A DNA stretch of 64,000 nt from Collybiopsis luxurians FD-317 M1 (GCA_000827265.1 KN834807.1:194473-258472); one strand, 5' to 3'. Shown: positions 1 through 13,150, counted from the first letter of the stretch. Made by a program: numbers and translations. The notes: generated by a model not told the origin, from the letters alone.

Positions 1-335
1 ACTGAATTCGAACTCTAATTAGCTACATACATTTCTATAACTGTCATGTTCATTTCTTGTACAATGCAACTGTAATTTGCCCTTCATAATGGAAACGAGC
101 TCAGCTCTGTTTGGGTTTTCCAGGCACCACTCTCTGCCGGCGCCCTCGTTGGTGAGCTTCGCTCTGTCTGGGATGTTCGGGCACCGGCATCCACAGGTGG
201 GCCTGCGCGGGGACAAGCCCCAGCCAAGACCCCTCCAAACTAGGATTTGGCATAGTCCTTTGCAGGACTCTGCCTTTCCTCTCTCCTGTTTCCCACTTCC
301 ACAAAGGAGCGTTGCCTTATCTGTCAACAACCGCC
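1..335. other. upstream sequence without recognised gene
   Basis: This stretch precedes the Crinkler-like gene. Open frames exist on both strands but none has a recognisable domain or splice context. The segment at about 130-300 is richer in G and C than its surroundings and is followed by a pyrimidine-rich run just before the ATG at 336, as expected for a fungal promoter or 5' leader. Confidence 0.4.
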
Positions 336-2205
336 ATGTCTAGCCCCCCTGCCATGTCCACCCCCTCGGGACGCAGAAGCTTATCCCCTGCACTCAGCCC
401 CAGGTTTGAACGTAAACTTCATGAATGGAAAGATCGTATTCCTGTCGAATTTCGATTCCTTTTGACTAAGGTTGAAAGGCAGACCATCTCTACTGAGATG
501 CAGACCGTCTCGACTGATGACGAGTCGTGCCTTGCTGTCGTTGAAGCCGAGATTCCCCAGAAGGTTTGGTACTTTGATACAACCGACGAGCCCCAAATGG
601 TTCGTCAAGAATTTCATGATGCTCTTATCGCAATCATCGGTTGGCTGAAGAAAGGGTAGGCAAGGACCCTTTATCACGCATAATAACCTAATCTCCTGCC
701 CAGGTTTCCAAGAGACTTTATCCCTTTCATATCCACTGATACGCTTCGAGACGATCATACCGTCTATACAAATCCATTTCTGGGAAACGAGTCGGTTAGT
801 GGGGCAGCAAGGCTAGTAGTTGTTGGGCTTCCTGGGATAGGTGAGTCTTTTCACGTCATACCATTTGCTTGTTCTAAACAAGCTGCTACAAGGAAAAACA
901 ACTTTCCTGAGCTACGTTTTCACTGCGCGGGTTGCAAAGAACCTTCCAACCCTTTTTAGTGAGGGAGACCCAATGTACATCTGGAAAAACAATCAGCTGT
1001 ATACAGTGCCTGTCAAGGAACTTCAGTACCTAATAACTCAACGCTTCGTCGATGAAAACATGTGGTGTCTCCTTGATTGCAACGACGCCACGCATAGTCT
1101 GCCAAGCTCGATGTATCGGTCTAATGTCTTCTTTCTGCGAGCCGCTTCGCCTAGAAAGGAACGACTCAACTGGGTAAGCAAGAGCGCGGTAAAGGTGGAA
1201 TACTTCTTTACATGCGGGAATGGTCAGCTGCGGAGCTCATTGCTGGGTAAGTTTCGAACTGGGCTCGTTTATCAGATATTGATGCTGACTCTTCCTAGGC
1301 TCCAATTTCAACTGAACACCTTAAAGGAGGTGACCCCTCAGCAACTGGTGCAATACCGCCAACAATTCGGAGGCTCTGCTCGAGACGCTTATGTAGCAGC
1401 CAAGGAGCTACAGGAATACAAGAAGCGACTTGAAGCCACCGCAGCTACTCCTCGTACCGAGGTTCTGGTCACAATCAAGCCAACTGAGTTGGTCACTCCA
1501 TCTGCTCCCATGTTCCCCCATGTTAATCCTGCGATTTCCCTGTTTTCTTATCGGTCTTTCCCGAAAGTGACAGCAACAGGACCAAGTTTGAACTCAGACC
1601 TCTCCGACCAATTAATGGATATCCTTCTTGACGCTATGGCTAAAACGGAAAATTTTCTTTTCACCAAACTACTGAGCATGAAAGACGTCCCTGCACGGGT
1701 GCTAGCTGGGTATTATTACGACCAAAACTTCCATGATAGTTTTTGCGATAAACGGAATTTCAACTGCTATCGCTTGAGCCCGAGGAATCTTAACTCCGCT
1801 GGTACAACACGTTCTTGGTGCACCGTAGGCTCTCATCCTGTGATCTTTACCATGCGCAGTTACAATATCCGTATATTCAACACAAAGGACAAGTTTAAAT
1901 TTGAAGCGGGTTGGTATTATAAACCGAGGTCAAAAACTTTCCCGACTTTCGACGCTATATTCGCCGTGACCGACAAGCATGTTGTCACCGTTCAGGCTTC
2001 AGTGACAGATGAGCATTCGTTCAAAGAGAGCGGGATGGATTGGCTCGCCAGTCATGGAGCTGAAACGATGGAATACATCTACCTCTCCCCACCCCAAATC
2101 AGTTCCGTGACTATTCTGTTCCCGGCGTCGGTGCCCGAAGACCTTTACCGCACTCTGGAAGACTCCCCCCACTATCATCCCCGTGGATACCTCGCTAAAG
2201 CGTAA
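336..2205 (+). CDS. Crinkler (CRN)-like P-loop NTPase protein
   Basis: A Walker A motif, GLPGIGKTT, is encoded across a splice junction and preceded by a hydrophobic strand (LVVVG). The layout (about 150 N-terminal residues, P-loop NTPase core, a segment with FGGSARDAY, then a variable C-terminal part) is that of the Crinkler-type proteins expanded in basidiomycetes. I recognised it by pattern, not by search. The start is the first good-context ATG (GCCATGT) at 336. Exons are about 336-655, 704-840 and 893-2205; introns 656-703 and 841-892 restore the frame exactly. A textbook-looking intron at 1247-1298 would, if removed, shift the frame into an early TGA, while reading through stays open. 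The family is linked to effector or conflict functions, but the cellular role here is unknown. No signal peptide is visible. Confidence 0.6.
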
Positions 2206-2770
2206 AAAACAGGATTCTTCGTCACCTACAGTGAAGGAACCTGCGGTGAAGATAGTAGGAATTTACCATGTTCATATGTTAATTGAGTGAAGCGGAGGTG
2301 TGTCGTCCCCTGCATTAACTTGTCAGCTATGGTTCGCTTTTGGTAGCTCAGGTGTCTCGTATGAAATTTTTTCAGTACTATTGTAATTTTACGTTCGATA
2401 TGCAGACTTCAATCAAATTGCGTTGTTTCACTCTATCCGCTGCTCACTTCAGTCAAAATAAGTCCCCTTGTTCCAATTCGGTGGGTAAATCATTTGTATA
2501 AGGCAAACTCGAACGGCTTGCTGCAAGAGCTCTCGGTAAAAAAAAGAATTTCATCGAAGGAACCTCCGCCCTCGACCTCTTGAGACCGCCGTCGCTGTTC
2601 GAGCAGACCAACATCTCACCATCCTTCCTCGTTCCACGTCCAAAAATAGATCAATCCAGCTGAATAAAATAATCGAAAATCTTGATTACAACAAAAAAAA
2701 TCTACAAAGAACGTATCGGAGCTGCCGTTCCCTTCTCTGACGCTGTTCGTAAACTGCACAACACGATTAG
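2206..2770. other. intergenic, convergent 3' ends
   Basis: This lies between the 3' ends of the Crinkler-like gene (+) and the AP-1 mu gene (-). It holds AT-rich probable 3' untranslated sequence and no supported gene. Confidence 0.5.
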
Positions 2771-4441
2771 TCAACGACTGCGACCATGAATCCGTGTGGA
2801 GGAAACACACCTATAGTCATCCCCATTCTGCGTAATATACCTTACCCATGGTAGCGCTTGATATCCAGATTTCTCGACGATTTTCAGGTACCGGACCTGT
2901 ATCGAGGAAGATGAGTCTCATAAAAGACAGCAGTAGAGCAGAGAGCGACTCACCTGAATCCCCGACACAGTGAAATAAGGTATCTCAAACTTGACAGTTA
3001 TAGGCGCCTTTGCTGGAGGATCATTGTCGCTCTTTACACTGGGAAGACCGAAATGAGCGCGCATGAGGAACTCTTTTCCTCCAGCGAGCTGTTTTATTTT
3101 CCAGACAAAAGCTGACTTGTCCGGAGCGTATTGCACTGAGCCCGTTGATGCCTGGAAGGAAGAGATGTTTAGCTAGAGACTGGCTTAGGAATGGCGAAAC
3201 ATACTCTGAATTTTGGCGAGTCGGCGTCATCTGGCACCGGAACGTAAATCTCGACATTGTTCGCAGTCGAACGTCGTTTGAACTGGGCGACGACTTTGAC
3301 CATGTACTCCACCTAAGAGCGCAAATGAGCCTAGATCGCGAAAAAAGCAAAAGGACACGTACCCTTGAGCCTCGATGACTCTCAATAGCAGCTTCGACCC
3401 AGATGAGTGGTTTTACGGGAGTGGAAATACGGTAGCTCATGAGCTCGAACTCGCCATCAGGAGGAATAAACGAGATTGTACGATCGTTTTCAAATCGAGC
3501 CAGACGGACACACTGATGGAATTTGACGTCCTCCATTTCGATGGACTTTCCTCGTGCGGCTGCAATCACAACAAGGGATGAGTAAATGGAAGAGAAAAAA
3601 AAATATGGACGTACTTTTGCCTGTACTCTCAAACATAACTTTGTCATTCAATCCAAGCCTTAGCTCAGGCATCCCCGACAGGTAACACTTCATTTTGACA
3701 GCACCGAGAATTTCTGACCGAATGACTGTCCCAGAACTATTCACCTAGCAAAATCATGTCGATAGGCAACCACCAACATTAGCCACGTCAACCACCTACC
3801 AGTAAGTTAACACTCTCCACGACATCCAAAAACACTTCGTTTTTCCTATACTTGATTCCTTCCGATCGCCACGAAACCGCGTTGGTAACGGCGATTGGAG
3901 GTCTAACTTGAATCTCGAGTTTATGAGATTCCTGTGTGATGTACTCTTGCAAAATCTTGCTTTCGGTTGTCTGCGGGAAGCCAAAGTCCATCATCTCGTC
4001 CATGAGTTCGTATATTATGACAAAGTTGTCGCGGATGGATTCTTCTTCAAGCTCTTTGAAATATTCGACCTATAACTGATCAGAATGTGAGAGATATAAA
4101 AGCTAGACGGATCCTACTAGAACTTGGCTGAGTCGATGTAAAAAGATGATGATTTCCGCTGCATTTGAGTTTTTCCTGGATAATGCAAGAACTGGACAGT
4201 AGTTCAGATTGAGAAAGGATATGAAGCACAGATTACACGCACGATACAAGTTTGAATGCCGGATATGCATATAATTGACCCCTTCCCTCGAGAAACATGG
4301 TGTAACTTGCTGACCTTCTTCTTCAATCTCGAGAATTATAGGAAGAAAGCGTTCGACATATGAGGGTGGTAAATCATCTCGGTATGACCGCTGGATCAAA
4401 GGTTTGCCTTTGAGGTCGAGGATGGCGATGAGCGAGGCCAT
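2771..4441 (-). CDS. apm1: AP-1 clathrin adaptor complex mu subunit
   Basis: This is the medium chain of the AP-1 adaptor, which sorts tyrosine-motif cargo into clathrin vesicles between trans-Golgi and endosomes. The protein starts [20 protein letters not shown] at the ATG at 4441 and shows the full mu1 order: N-terminal longin-like domain, the linker-region phrase [20 protein letters not shown], then the mu-homology domain with [39 protein letters not shown] and GEFELMSY, ending near YITQNGDDY. Many short introns interrupt it; for example HIRHSNLY joins [13 protein letters not shown], and SGIQ joins VRYLKIVEK. All junctions I checked keep the frame. The stop is the TGA at 2773-2771, giving a short basic tail after NGDDY. 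It is divergent from the lipase gene, with a short shared promoter. Identification is secure. Confidence 0.95.
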
Positions 4442-4599
4442 AAAGGATGCAAACAACTTTCGGTGGTGAGCGCTAAAACGCAGCCAAGGTCACGTGGACT
4501 TTGGGTGCTTGTAAGATAAGATAAGATATGACGCGCATTTCACATGTATACTCGGCTCAATGCATCTTCCTTCACCACTTCACCAGCTACCTCCATGAG
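4442..4599. promoter_or_regulatory. compact bidirectional promoter with GATAAG motifs
   Basis: Only about 158 bases separate the AP-1 mu start (4441) from the preferred lipase start (4600). The stretch 4515-4526 carries two overlapping GATAAG motifs followed by GATATG, matching the core site of fungal GATA factors. The function is inferred. If the in-frame upstream ATG at 4528 is the true lipase start, the shared promoter is even shorter (86 bases). Confidence 0.4.
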
Positions 4600-7243
4600 A
4601 TGATCAAGGACTGGGATACATATACTAGGAAAGGCCTAGATATTGCTTCATCAGCTGCATCTTTCGGTTTCTCAGCAGCAAAGATTGGAACAAAGTTCGG
4701 GGTACTTCGTTTCGCCGTTCATTCACCGGAATAGCTCTCACCAAGATGATTAGTTTGCAGTTACTCGCGGTATTGCATCTACAGCCGTCGGCCTTACCAC
4801 TAATGCGGTAGATTATGGACTATTCGGAGGTATACCCGTTACTAGACCTGTTGTCGGAGGCGCCATTTCAACTGCCATCGGCCTCGCCGAACGAATCACT
4901 CTTGCTCCCTTACATCTCGGCGAATACATTACCTCGACATCAGTACTAGCTGCCCACAGCTCAATCAATGTACTCTCTCTTATATTCCCCGGAAGCCATG
5001 AAGCTTCTTTTTCACTCGCTTCTTTCATCAACCTCGTGAAGCGCGAATGGTCGGAACCTATTCAAGGAGAGAATTTGCCAGAGAAGCAATACGGTGTGGC
5101 ATCTATTGCTCGTGCTATTGTAGCATGGGTGGCTCTCCAGGGCGTTACCCAGGAGTGGCAGGAACGTCGGTGGTTCAAGCATCTAAGAGAAATTGATGTG
5201 CAGGACCCACCCAAGTCTTTCGAGTCTCTGCGCAGCAGAAAGTACGTCGTTGGATCCTACTAGACACACTTTTACTGATGCTCTTCTTTTCACAGAGGAT
5301 CCAGAATTCGCGTGACGTCGGATGTGATATTTCCAGGAAACCTCGGCCAGCTCCTTGTCGCGGACATAGGCGAAGCACCTAAACGAGCCCAGTCTATATT
5401 TATGCCTGCAAGGACCGCAGTTACTGGCAGAGTTCCTTCCTCCGTGCCAAAGATACCAGTCGCCAAAGCCCCGAGGCTACTCTCAAATTCCGAGCTAAAA
5501 GTCGAGCTTCGTCGTCTTTCTAAGATGGTTCTAGCCGGATACGGAGGCGCCAGCCTGCTCTTCTTCGGAGTTCCGCTTTCCTCTCCAGGGAAGATTGTCT
5601 CTGGTTCTCCACATGCAAGGGCCGAGGAAGCACAGTTGGCAAACGCAGTAAATGCGTCCGAAGCCGAAGCCGAAGGTGACGGGCTAGATCCCAAAAATCA
5701 TCATCCAGAGGAATATTCATGGTGGGACGTACTGCTGGGGAGACATGACCACGAAATATTCGCTAACTTTGCCAAAGGCCCCAACGAGAGGGCCAAGGCT
5801 GATATCAAGATCGGTCAAGAGCATCTAATGCCCCGATATTGGGTGCTTACCGATCATTCTCGGAATCAAGTAGTGCTTGTTCTACGAGGTAAATTGTTCT
5901 CAATCAATTCGTTTATTTTAAACTTACCATACAGTAGGAACAATGTCCTTAAACGAGATCGCCGTGGACCTTACGTGCGAACCAGAGGAATTCGAACCTG
6001 CCTCTACAGTCGCCACTGAAGAACTGCAATCCCCTGTGCCGGGCCAGTTCCACTTCCCTCGACAAGGTTCCGTATCCTCCATTGCTTCTTCTGTACTCCC
6101 GAGGCGATATCAAGTTCACGGCGGAATGTTACGCATGGCGCGAGCAATGGGTGATATCGGAAAACCTGTTCAACTCGCGGTGCACGAAGCATTGTATAGG
6201 AATCCGGATTACGGTGAGCTGAACCCCGGCTTGAGGAAATCCCAAGTAAGAGATTTTCATTTCGCTTATCTCGAACTGTAATAGGACTCGTCTTGTGTGG
6301 ACATAGTTTGGGAGCCGGGGTAGCAGCCATGCTTGGACTCGTGAGTGAATCATCGTTTTTGATTTCTGTGTGAGGTTTTCTGAATAATCGACATTTGTGC
6401 TGTACAGATGTGGGCGGATCCAAAGACGTGTCTCACAGTTCACGCCAGTGGCCTTCCCATAGACCGCAAAGTGTCTGTCTACTGCTTTGCGCCACCGTAA
6501 GTGTCCTCCGAAATCCGTCCATCGCAGACTTTTGACTAACCTTATAAATGACAGCGCTCTCACGGATGCATCTCTCAGTAGATTGGCGGAAAAGCTCATC
6601 GTTTCATTCGTATACTCTCACGACATCGTATCGAGGTTGAGCTTGGGATCTGTGAGAGACTTGAAGAATGCCGCCAGTTGGTTGTGTGAAACAAACGAAC
6701 GAGAGGGGAAGGATGCTGGCTACTCCGAGGTGACTTCCCGCGCTAGTCAGTGGAAGACTGGAAAGGGGTCTCCGGATGACCCTGATTGGGTGGGTACATA
6801 TGCATTAACTGAATCACTGGATGTTAAAATTCTCTCGGGAACTAACTTTGATGATTTCGTTTCCTCTTCCTTTCCCTTTCACGCTTGCACAGTTTGTCGC
6901 TGTTCGCAAGACTCTAGAAGCGAACATGCGAATGTCCAACACGTTTCCTCCCGGCCGTGTCCTCTGGGCTTTGCGAGAAAGCGATTTACATCCTTCCCAT
7001 CGATTGGACAAGTCTTCTTCTACTAGTCCCGACAAGCTTAGGCTCTTCGAAGTGTTCAACGTGGCGGAGGTGTTTTCACAGATTGTGTTTGCAAAGGATA
7101 TGCTTGGGTGGGTGTTTTTTTGCCTGATACCGAAGGGCCCAGCCACTAAACCAATGATATTCACCCCACTCATCTGGGTTATTGATCCCAACAGTGCACA
7201 TTTGCCGCACAAGTATGATAGCGTTTTACATGACCTACTATAA
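4600..7243 (+). CDS. sn1-specific diacylglycerol lipase-like class 3 lipase
   Basis: This is a serine lipase of the alpha/beta-hydrolase class 3 fold, of the type that releases monoacylglycerol from diacylglycerol at membranes. The nucleophile elbow is GHSLGAG near 6299-6319, preceded by VVLVLRGTMSLNEIAVDL, the oxyanion-side strand. Candidate catalytic Asp lies in YSHDIVSRL (about 6622), and His in LPHKYDSVLHDLL just before the stop at 7241-7243. The N-terminal half (KGLDIASSAASFGFSAAK, then TRGIASTAVGLTTNAVDYGLFGG) is rich in small residues and probably membrane-associated. Exons join in frame, for example intron 4709-4760, the junction near 5247/5296, and the last intron ending just before the codons for AHLPHKY. 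I chose the ATG at 4600; an in-frame ATG at 4528 would add 24 residues but lies directly beside the GATA motifs. Confidence 0.85.
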
Positions 7244-8218
7244 TGATTATCTGTTCTTGGATGTACATTTTTTGTATACACGACGACACGACTTACTTAC
7301 ATATGTATCGGTAGATTGATACCCTAGTAGTAGATGTTGCTATAATGTTACGACACTTGTTACTCGTTCCGAGTCGAAACCGACTTGCGAGGCTAGGAAG
7401 GGAGGGTGTACGACCGGCAGCAGCTCTTTGCACAAACCGGTCAAAGCTGGTGATCGCAAGCCGGTACCTCGACGGATCGCTTCGGCTCTGTCGTTGCGGC
7501 TGGCGTCGGTTCTAGAATTTCAGACCTTATCCAAGTTACATGAGTCACGCATCGTCACAAGCTACCGTCTACGAAGGGATTCATGAATAACTTTAGACGT
7601 AGACCAGAACGCACCCTCCGTCTCTTCTGTATTTCAAGCTGACTGAATGGCTGAATATCAAGTTATTACATTGCAGTGCGACACATATACTTACTGCCGC
7701 TGTACCTCCTCGCTTGAAAGTTGGCTCTTACTTACTTCATTGTTAACTCAGGCTGTACTTATTTCGGAAACCTCAAGACTCACAACTTTGACTTGGGATC
7801 GCCTAGAATTGAGGGGTGTCCCTACGCTGGGTCTCTGAGAAAAAAGTTCGTTTATAGCTATTCCGAATCCTAAGTTTCAAACTGCAAGACCGACACGATC
7901 TATATTCTGGGTTATGGAATAATCACAATCAAACTTTGATGGCCGCTTTTGAATTTCGATACTAGGTATAGTAAAAATTACAGGGCTACTAGCTAGTAAA
8001 TTTATGAAACTCGAAGACAGCGTCAGCTGGAGCTTTGATAATTATACATTATTTATTACAAGTATTTTTGAGAATGTGCGAGATGGAAAAAAAAAAAAAA
8101 AGACAAGAAAGAGAATCGAGTTTGAACTAATGGATTAAGTGGAGTTTTCTACTAAGATTGGCCTGTCAGCAGTCGCCGGATTTAAAGTTCTGTAGGACAG
8201 AGTAAAAATGGAAATATT
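7244..8218. other. intergenic, no gene seen
   Basis: This lies between the lipase and the DUF6534 gene. It holds an A-rich run of 14 bases near 8089 and short open frames without recognisable features. Nothing further is supported. Confidence 0.4.
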
Positions 8219-9916
8219 TTAGTTCCAGACTCCATAGCAAGCAGATGTGGTGCTTACTGCAATTGAAGCATGGGCGAACTGGTGATCACTGTGACGTACC
8301 ACATCAGTGGAAATGAACACTGCTCGAGGATTTTGGACATTTTGTACACTGAAATCTCCTTGGTCTGACGTTGCAAAGGCGAGCGGTGGTAGAGAATCAC
8401 GTATAGTTGAGAATGTTGTAGTTTGATTTGTACCCCTGGCTTTAAGCCTATCTCTACCATTCAAGTTCGCCATCAATACATTTGCATACCTGGTTGAAAC
8501 ATTAGTCGGCATAATGATTGACCATGTGAAATTTCACATACAATGATCCGAGGATAAATTCCCTAAAAACATTGAATTAATAAGTGAAAGTGAACCACAA
8601 TTGTCGACGTACAAGGTTACATGAGCAGATATTTGTGGAATGATTCTGTACAGAATCAAATAAGCCAGAGCAGCTGTTGCAGTTATTAGCCCGGACTCGA
8701 TGATATTGATTATCAATTTATCCAGGACTTTTTGAGTGCCAGGGAAGGGTGAAGTCTTTTTCATCCTCTGAAGCTGTACAAAATCTCAGTAGTCAGCGCT
8801 TGGGGGATAGTGAACAAAACTGAATGATTGCTGAGAACTCACAGTCAATACCATTGTTATCCCAAGTACCCAATCCCCGATTACTTCAGAAGACAGCCAC
8901 AGCTGGTGAAACGTCAATTCCCAATAGATCTCGGAAAAACCAATGCTACACACCTCAACAATAGGAGCAATTTGGGCAATTTGTGAAAAATCGTCATTGG
9001 ACATATAATACTACCAACTCCATCATTGAAACAATGTGATCGATAGGAATGATTGAAAAGCAAACCTTTACTACAAACGCAGTGCATGCAGCGAACTGTA
9101 GCAGCGACATCTAACGGACACGGTGTGATCAGGAATGCTGGTTTATAAAGTGTAACATGTATTACCATAATTGCACCAATTGCAATTGATACTGTTACAG
9201 TTGTTTTCCATAAAGTGACAATTCGCCTACAGCATTGTCACTATAACAGAGGTGTGGCATCGGGTACTTTGACATACCATGCAAAGAAGAACTGGACAAT
9301 AGAAGCAGCTAAATAAACTTCTGAATGAGCATTACAACTTTCCGGGATACTTAAACACATAATCCTTACAAGCTGAACTCATTATTGCAGGCAGCGGTGA
9401 TGGCCAGCCAGTCTGCGTTGCCACATCCGGAACACCCCATTTTTGTATAAGAATAAACCAAATAGTGTACGAGACAAATACTAGAGAAATGACTTGAACA
9501 GCCAGATTTGTATAGACTTGATGGGACGCCGTTCATTCATTGTATACCGGAGTACTATGTAGTGGAATGAACGTACCAAAGAACTTGACAAGGGCCGAGT
9601 CTGACTTTGCATGGACCGAATTTCTATAATGATCTGTGCACAACATGAGACGTATTGTTCATTGAAGCAAATGAAACTCTGACAGTGCTGAAGTATGAAT
9701 GAACCAAATAATCCCCAGTGGAAAAAGCCCGCAAGCAACTGCCAAAGGCGGTTAATTCATGTATATTTACTCTGAAATGCCGATGCTTACCAGAGGTCCG
9801 GTGCTTGAGGTAATCCCAAAAATCAGTCTGCGGAGCATAAATCATCAAAAAAGGGCATACAAGCCAATTAATGCTACGGCAGTTTCAGACGGTGTAGCGC
9901 CTGGAAGAGGAGGCAT
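8219..9916 (-). CDS. DUF6534-family multispanning membrane protein
   Basis: This is a fungal integral membrane protein of unknown function. Conserved DUF6534 landmarks appear in order on the minus strand: an N-terminal hydrophobic segment with STGPL and GFFHWGLFGSF, SDSALVKFF, a VYTNLAVQVISLVFVSYTIW helix, QLWLSSEVIGDWVLGITMVL, LDKLIINIIESGLITATAAL, and the C-terminal signature RYANVLMANLNGRDRLK. The start ATG at 9916 opens MPPLPGATPSETAVALIGL; joining to LIFGITSSTGPL needs removal of a 33-nt GTATGC...CTCCGCAG segment, unusually short for an intron. The stop is the TAA at 8221-8219. Several further introns are implied, and I did not resolve every junction between 8990 and 9480, so undetected damage is possible. 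Confidence 0.65.
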
Positions 9917-12900
9917 GGTCGTTAGCGGGGTTACACTCCTGACGATTTCTTGGCTTATCTGTATATATATACTTCAGGCCCTTCCGATAGTAATGGGCCA
10001 ATGCTGCCACCGCGTGGCGATCACTTGTGCCCCGGGCCTATCTGCTGACCCAAATGCCGCCTTGCGGATTGGTTCAATTGAATTACAATATTATCATGAT
10101 GCCTATATAAGTCCATATTGCCCTATTTAATTTACTATTCTTGCCCAAGAAGTGCAAGCAAAAACGTCCGTATAAGAAAAACTTTCGCAATTCTTATTTT
10201 GTCAGACAGAATGTTCTCAAGTGTAGCAGTGTGCCACATATCGCCGTACATAACACTTGCATAGCTCCGCATATGCCCACGTTCCTTCTCTCCGTCATTT
10301 ACCTGACATTCATTCAATTAGATTACATTCACACTTTCATTCCATCTTTACTCGCATCGTAACTTGTAGTTCACTTGGACAGCTACTTAACCTATTACGT
10401 ATACCCTAATCTACTATGTAAGCCAGCATATACGTAGAAGTATGGCAGGATTTTCTTAATCGACACTTTGTCCTTGTCATTTCTGGCCGAATACTCAGTA
10501 AAGACTTTCGACATAAGCTCACCTTGTTCACCTCTTGTCTGCGTGCTTTGAATGTTGAGGGACGGAGCCCTTTGTACAAAATGAATAACAAACCTACCCT
10601 ACAGCCGAGTATAATGGAGTATAATGGAGCAATGAATTCACGAGAATTCATGCAGTTTGTCAAACGAATCAGCCGATGGAAATGCACCGTACATTGTTGA
10701 GCACGGGAAGGGCCGGTCATTTCGGAAGTGACCCGAAAGATTTCCTACGCCAGGACCCCGGACCAGCATCACATGCAATAGAGATGACCTGTCACCCGTG
10801 TCGCGTTTTAGCATCGTGCGTCGCGCGTCTTTTTTGTAATAACATTCTTCAGTAGCCATTTATATAGGATATATTCCAATTATGTCTTGATTTTTGATCC
10901 TGAAAGTGTTATAAGCAGGGCTAGACTTTGCACTGCAATAAACAAGTGAATTTCATGGCATTGTCCTAGACAGTGACATTTAAAAGTGTTGGAGAAATCG
11001 TCGGAACTCCGATACCAATAGCAAAAGCCCAGGTCAAACGCGCTGGGTATTCATTTGCAAATATGTACCCTATATACCAAAATATAAGATAGGCTAAATA
11101 AATAAGGCTATCTATTGGCGGGACAGGAATTGGGCATCAAACCCTCAAACAGAAGGAAGCAAAAACACTGCTGCAAGCGATCCGATTGCACGGCAAGCAT
11201 CGCAATTTTCAACAAAAATTACGTATAGCGAGTATGGGGTTTGCATTGAAAATGATAAGAGATTTATTATGCAAAGACGAGAGTGCAGGCAGGAGGGAAA
11301 CTGATTCTCAGGCTAGATAAACTATTGGAGGATTTTTATATGTATTCCGTATGTGCTTCGTCCGTACATCTTTGTACAATATTGTATAGAGTAGACAAAG
11401 GAAATAATAATCCTTTTGTAAGTACCCGAGGCAGAAATGTCATATGTTGCAATTAACAAAGAGTAGCCTAGCTTAAATAACAAAGATCATTCAGTATTGT
11501 GATAAGGAGAAGCACAAGGTGATAATAGTATAGAAAGTGAAAGTTCTCGGCATGTCTGCAAGAAGTAAAATGTGCAAGTAAGTGATTATAGCAAAAGACT
11601 CATTTTGATGCCCCCTGTCCTGTGTCTGCACTCAGCCTGCTCTTCTTCAATACAGGTGTATAGAAACAGATGTCCCGGAGCCATTTGGGAGTCAAAGATA
11701 CTCCTTTGGAATTTCATTCAAGAACCCTCATGGACATGACAATCCCCTTGCGGAACAACTGAGTGAAAGTGGTGAAGGGGATGCCAAGTCAAGCATTTGG
11801 CCAAGGCAGCTGCGGCTAAAGGAAAGCCTGCCTCACATTCAGGTACTTAGATGGGATGTTGCACTTTTGGATTGCTTTCATACCTGCGCTGTGTATGTTC
11901 TTCTTTGCTTGCTTGCTCTGCTTTTGGATTGTGCTTTGTGTCCTACTGGCATGTATGACCATGCTCTACTATTGCATACATTCGAGCATAATGTGCATTC
12001 TCTCACTACTACTCAATAATTTTGGTGCAATTCACAATGTTATAAACAATTCTTACAGTACCTGAATTAACCTCTATTCCTTCTGGCTCCTCGTACCGCC
12101 TTGTATCAGCTCGCAAATCTGGAATCTTGCGGCATTCATGAGGGTGAAATAGATTCGAGGTAGCACCTCACAAGTTTTGTTTGTTCGCGAAGCCCCATGA
12201 ATCCTTTTTACCCATTGCTGCTTCTGGACACTGATTTTGCTCATATCCCGAGTCTCAATATCTCTTGTTAAACTTGGGAAAAGATAATCCTCATGTGCAC
12301 ACAATAGAGTGTGAACAACTCAATATCTTAAAGTCTATGTATGCGTTAAACTCAGTAAGAGATAATTTACAAGTATCAACATCAGTATTCATAGACTAGA
12401 TAGAATACTCACTCCCGGGCCCACAGAATAGAGTGTGAATGACTGAAGATAACGGATACATATCTACTCTAATAAGTAATGTTATTAAATGATGATAAAC
12501 TATCTTCTGAGTACCCCAGAACTAGCGAAAGAAAAATAAATCAAAAAACTGCGAAAGCGAATAGAGACCGCAGATGGGATATAGCACACCCGCAAAGACT
12601 AAAGTAGGTCCTAGTGGGACTCAATACTTACAGCTTTTACCACTTACTTTAATACTTCTGTGTCGCCTTGACTTCCTGATATTAAGAACATCCAGCCCCA
12701 AAAGGGCTTAGTAGGTGGTCAGGTGGCTACTTCTCACATTATGGGTGAATAATCCTTGGTGGGCATCATACTAAAGATTTTCATCAATGATCCGGACTAC
12801 TCGATTCAGTTGTAATTTGAATGATTCACAGCCTGTTGACAGTTGTATTACTTTAGAAGCTTAGAGTCTGTAGTGAAATGATAAATATTACAGAGTTTGT

Positions 12901-13150
12901 GTAGGATATCAACTGACTGTGACGCGGCCAGGGCCTCCCACTTCATTGTTATGTCAACTTCTATCCATTAGCCAGACTAGTGCTCTGACGTGTAGTGCAT
13001 ATTATTACATGCGGTAGGTAGGTGAGTCAGAGGTGCCAGGTGTCCACTTCACCAAGCATTGCCGCGCTTAGTTAAGAGCAGGCCCTTCCCGTGTTCAATA
13101 GAATTTGGGGTGTCGGAATCGAGTGGTCTGTTCAGGGTATTTACGCCATA
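9917..13150. other. gene-poor AT-rich region
   Basis: No recognisable gene. It contains an open frame without a start codon at about 11608-12020 (+), whose translation includes SQRYSFGISFKNPHGHDNP, possibly a decayed gene or transposon fragment. It also holds a short imperfect direct repeat around AGAGTGTGAA at 12306 and 12427. Confidence 0.35.

Noticed and set aside
77..343. Overlapping open frames on both strands at the left end
   Set aside because: G+C-rich sequence reduces stop codons on both strands; no splice sites or motifs support a gene.
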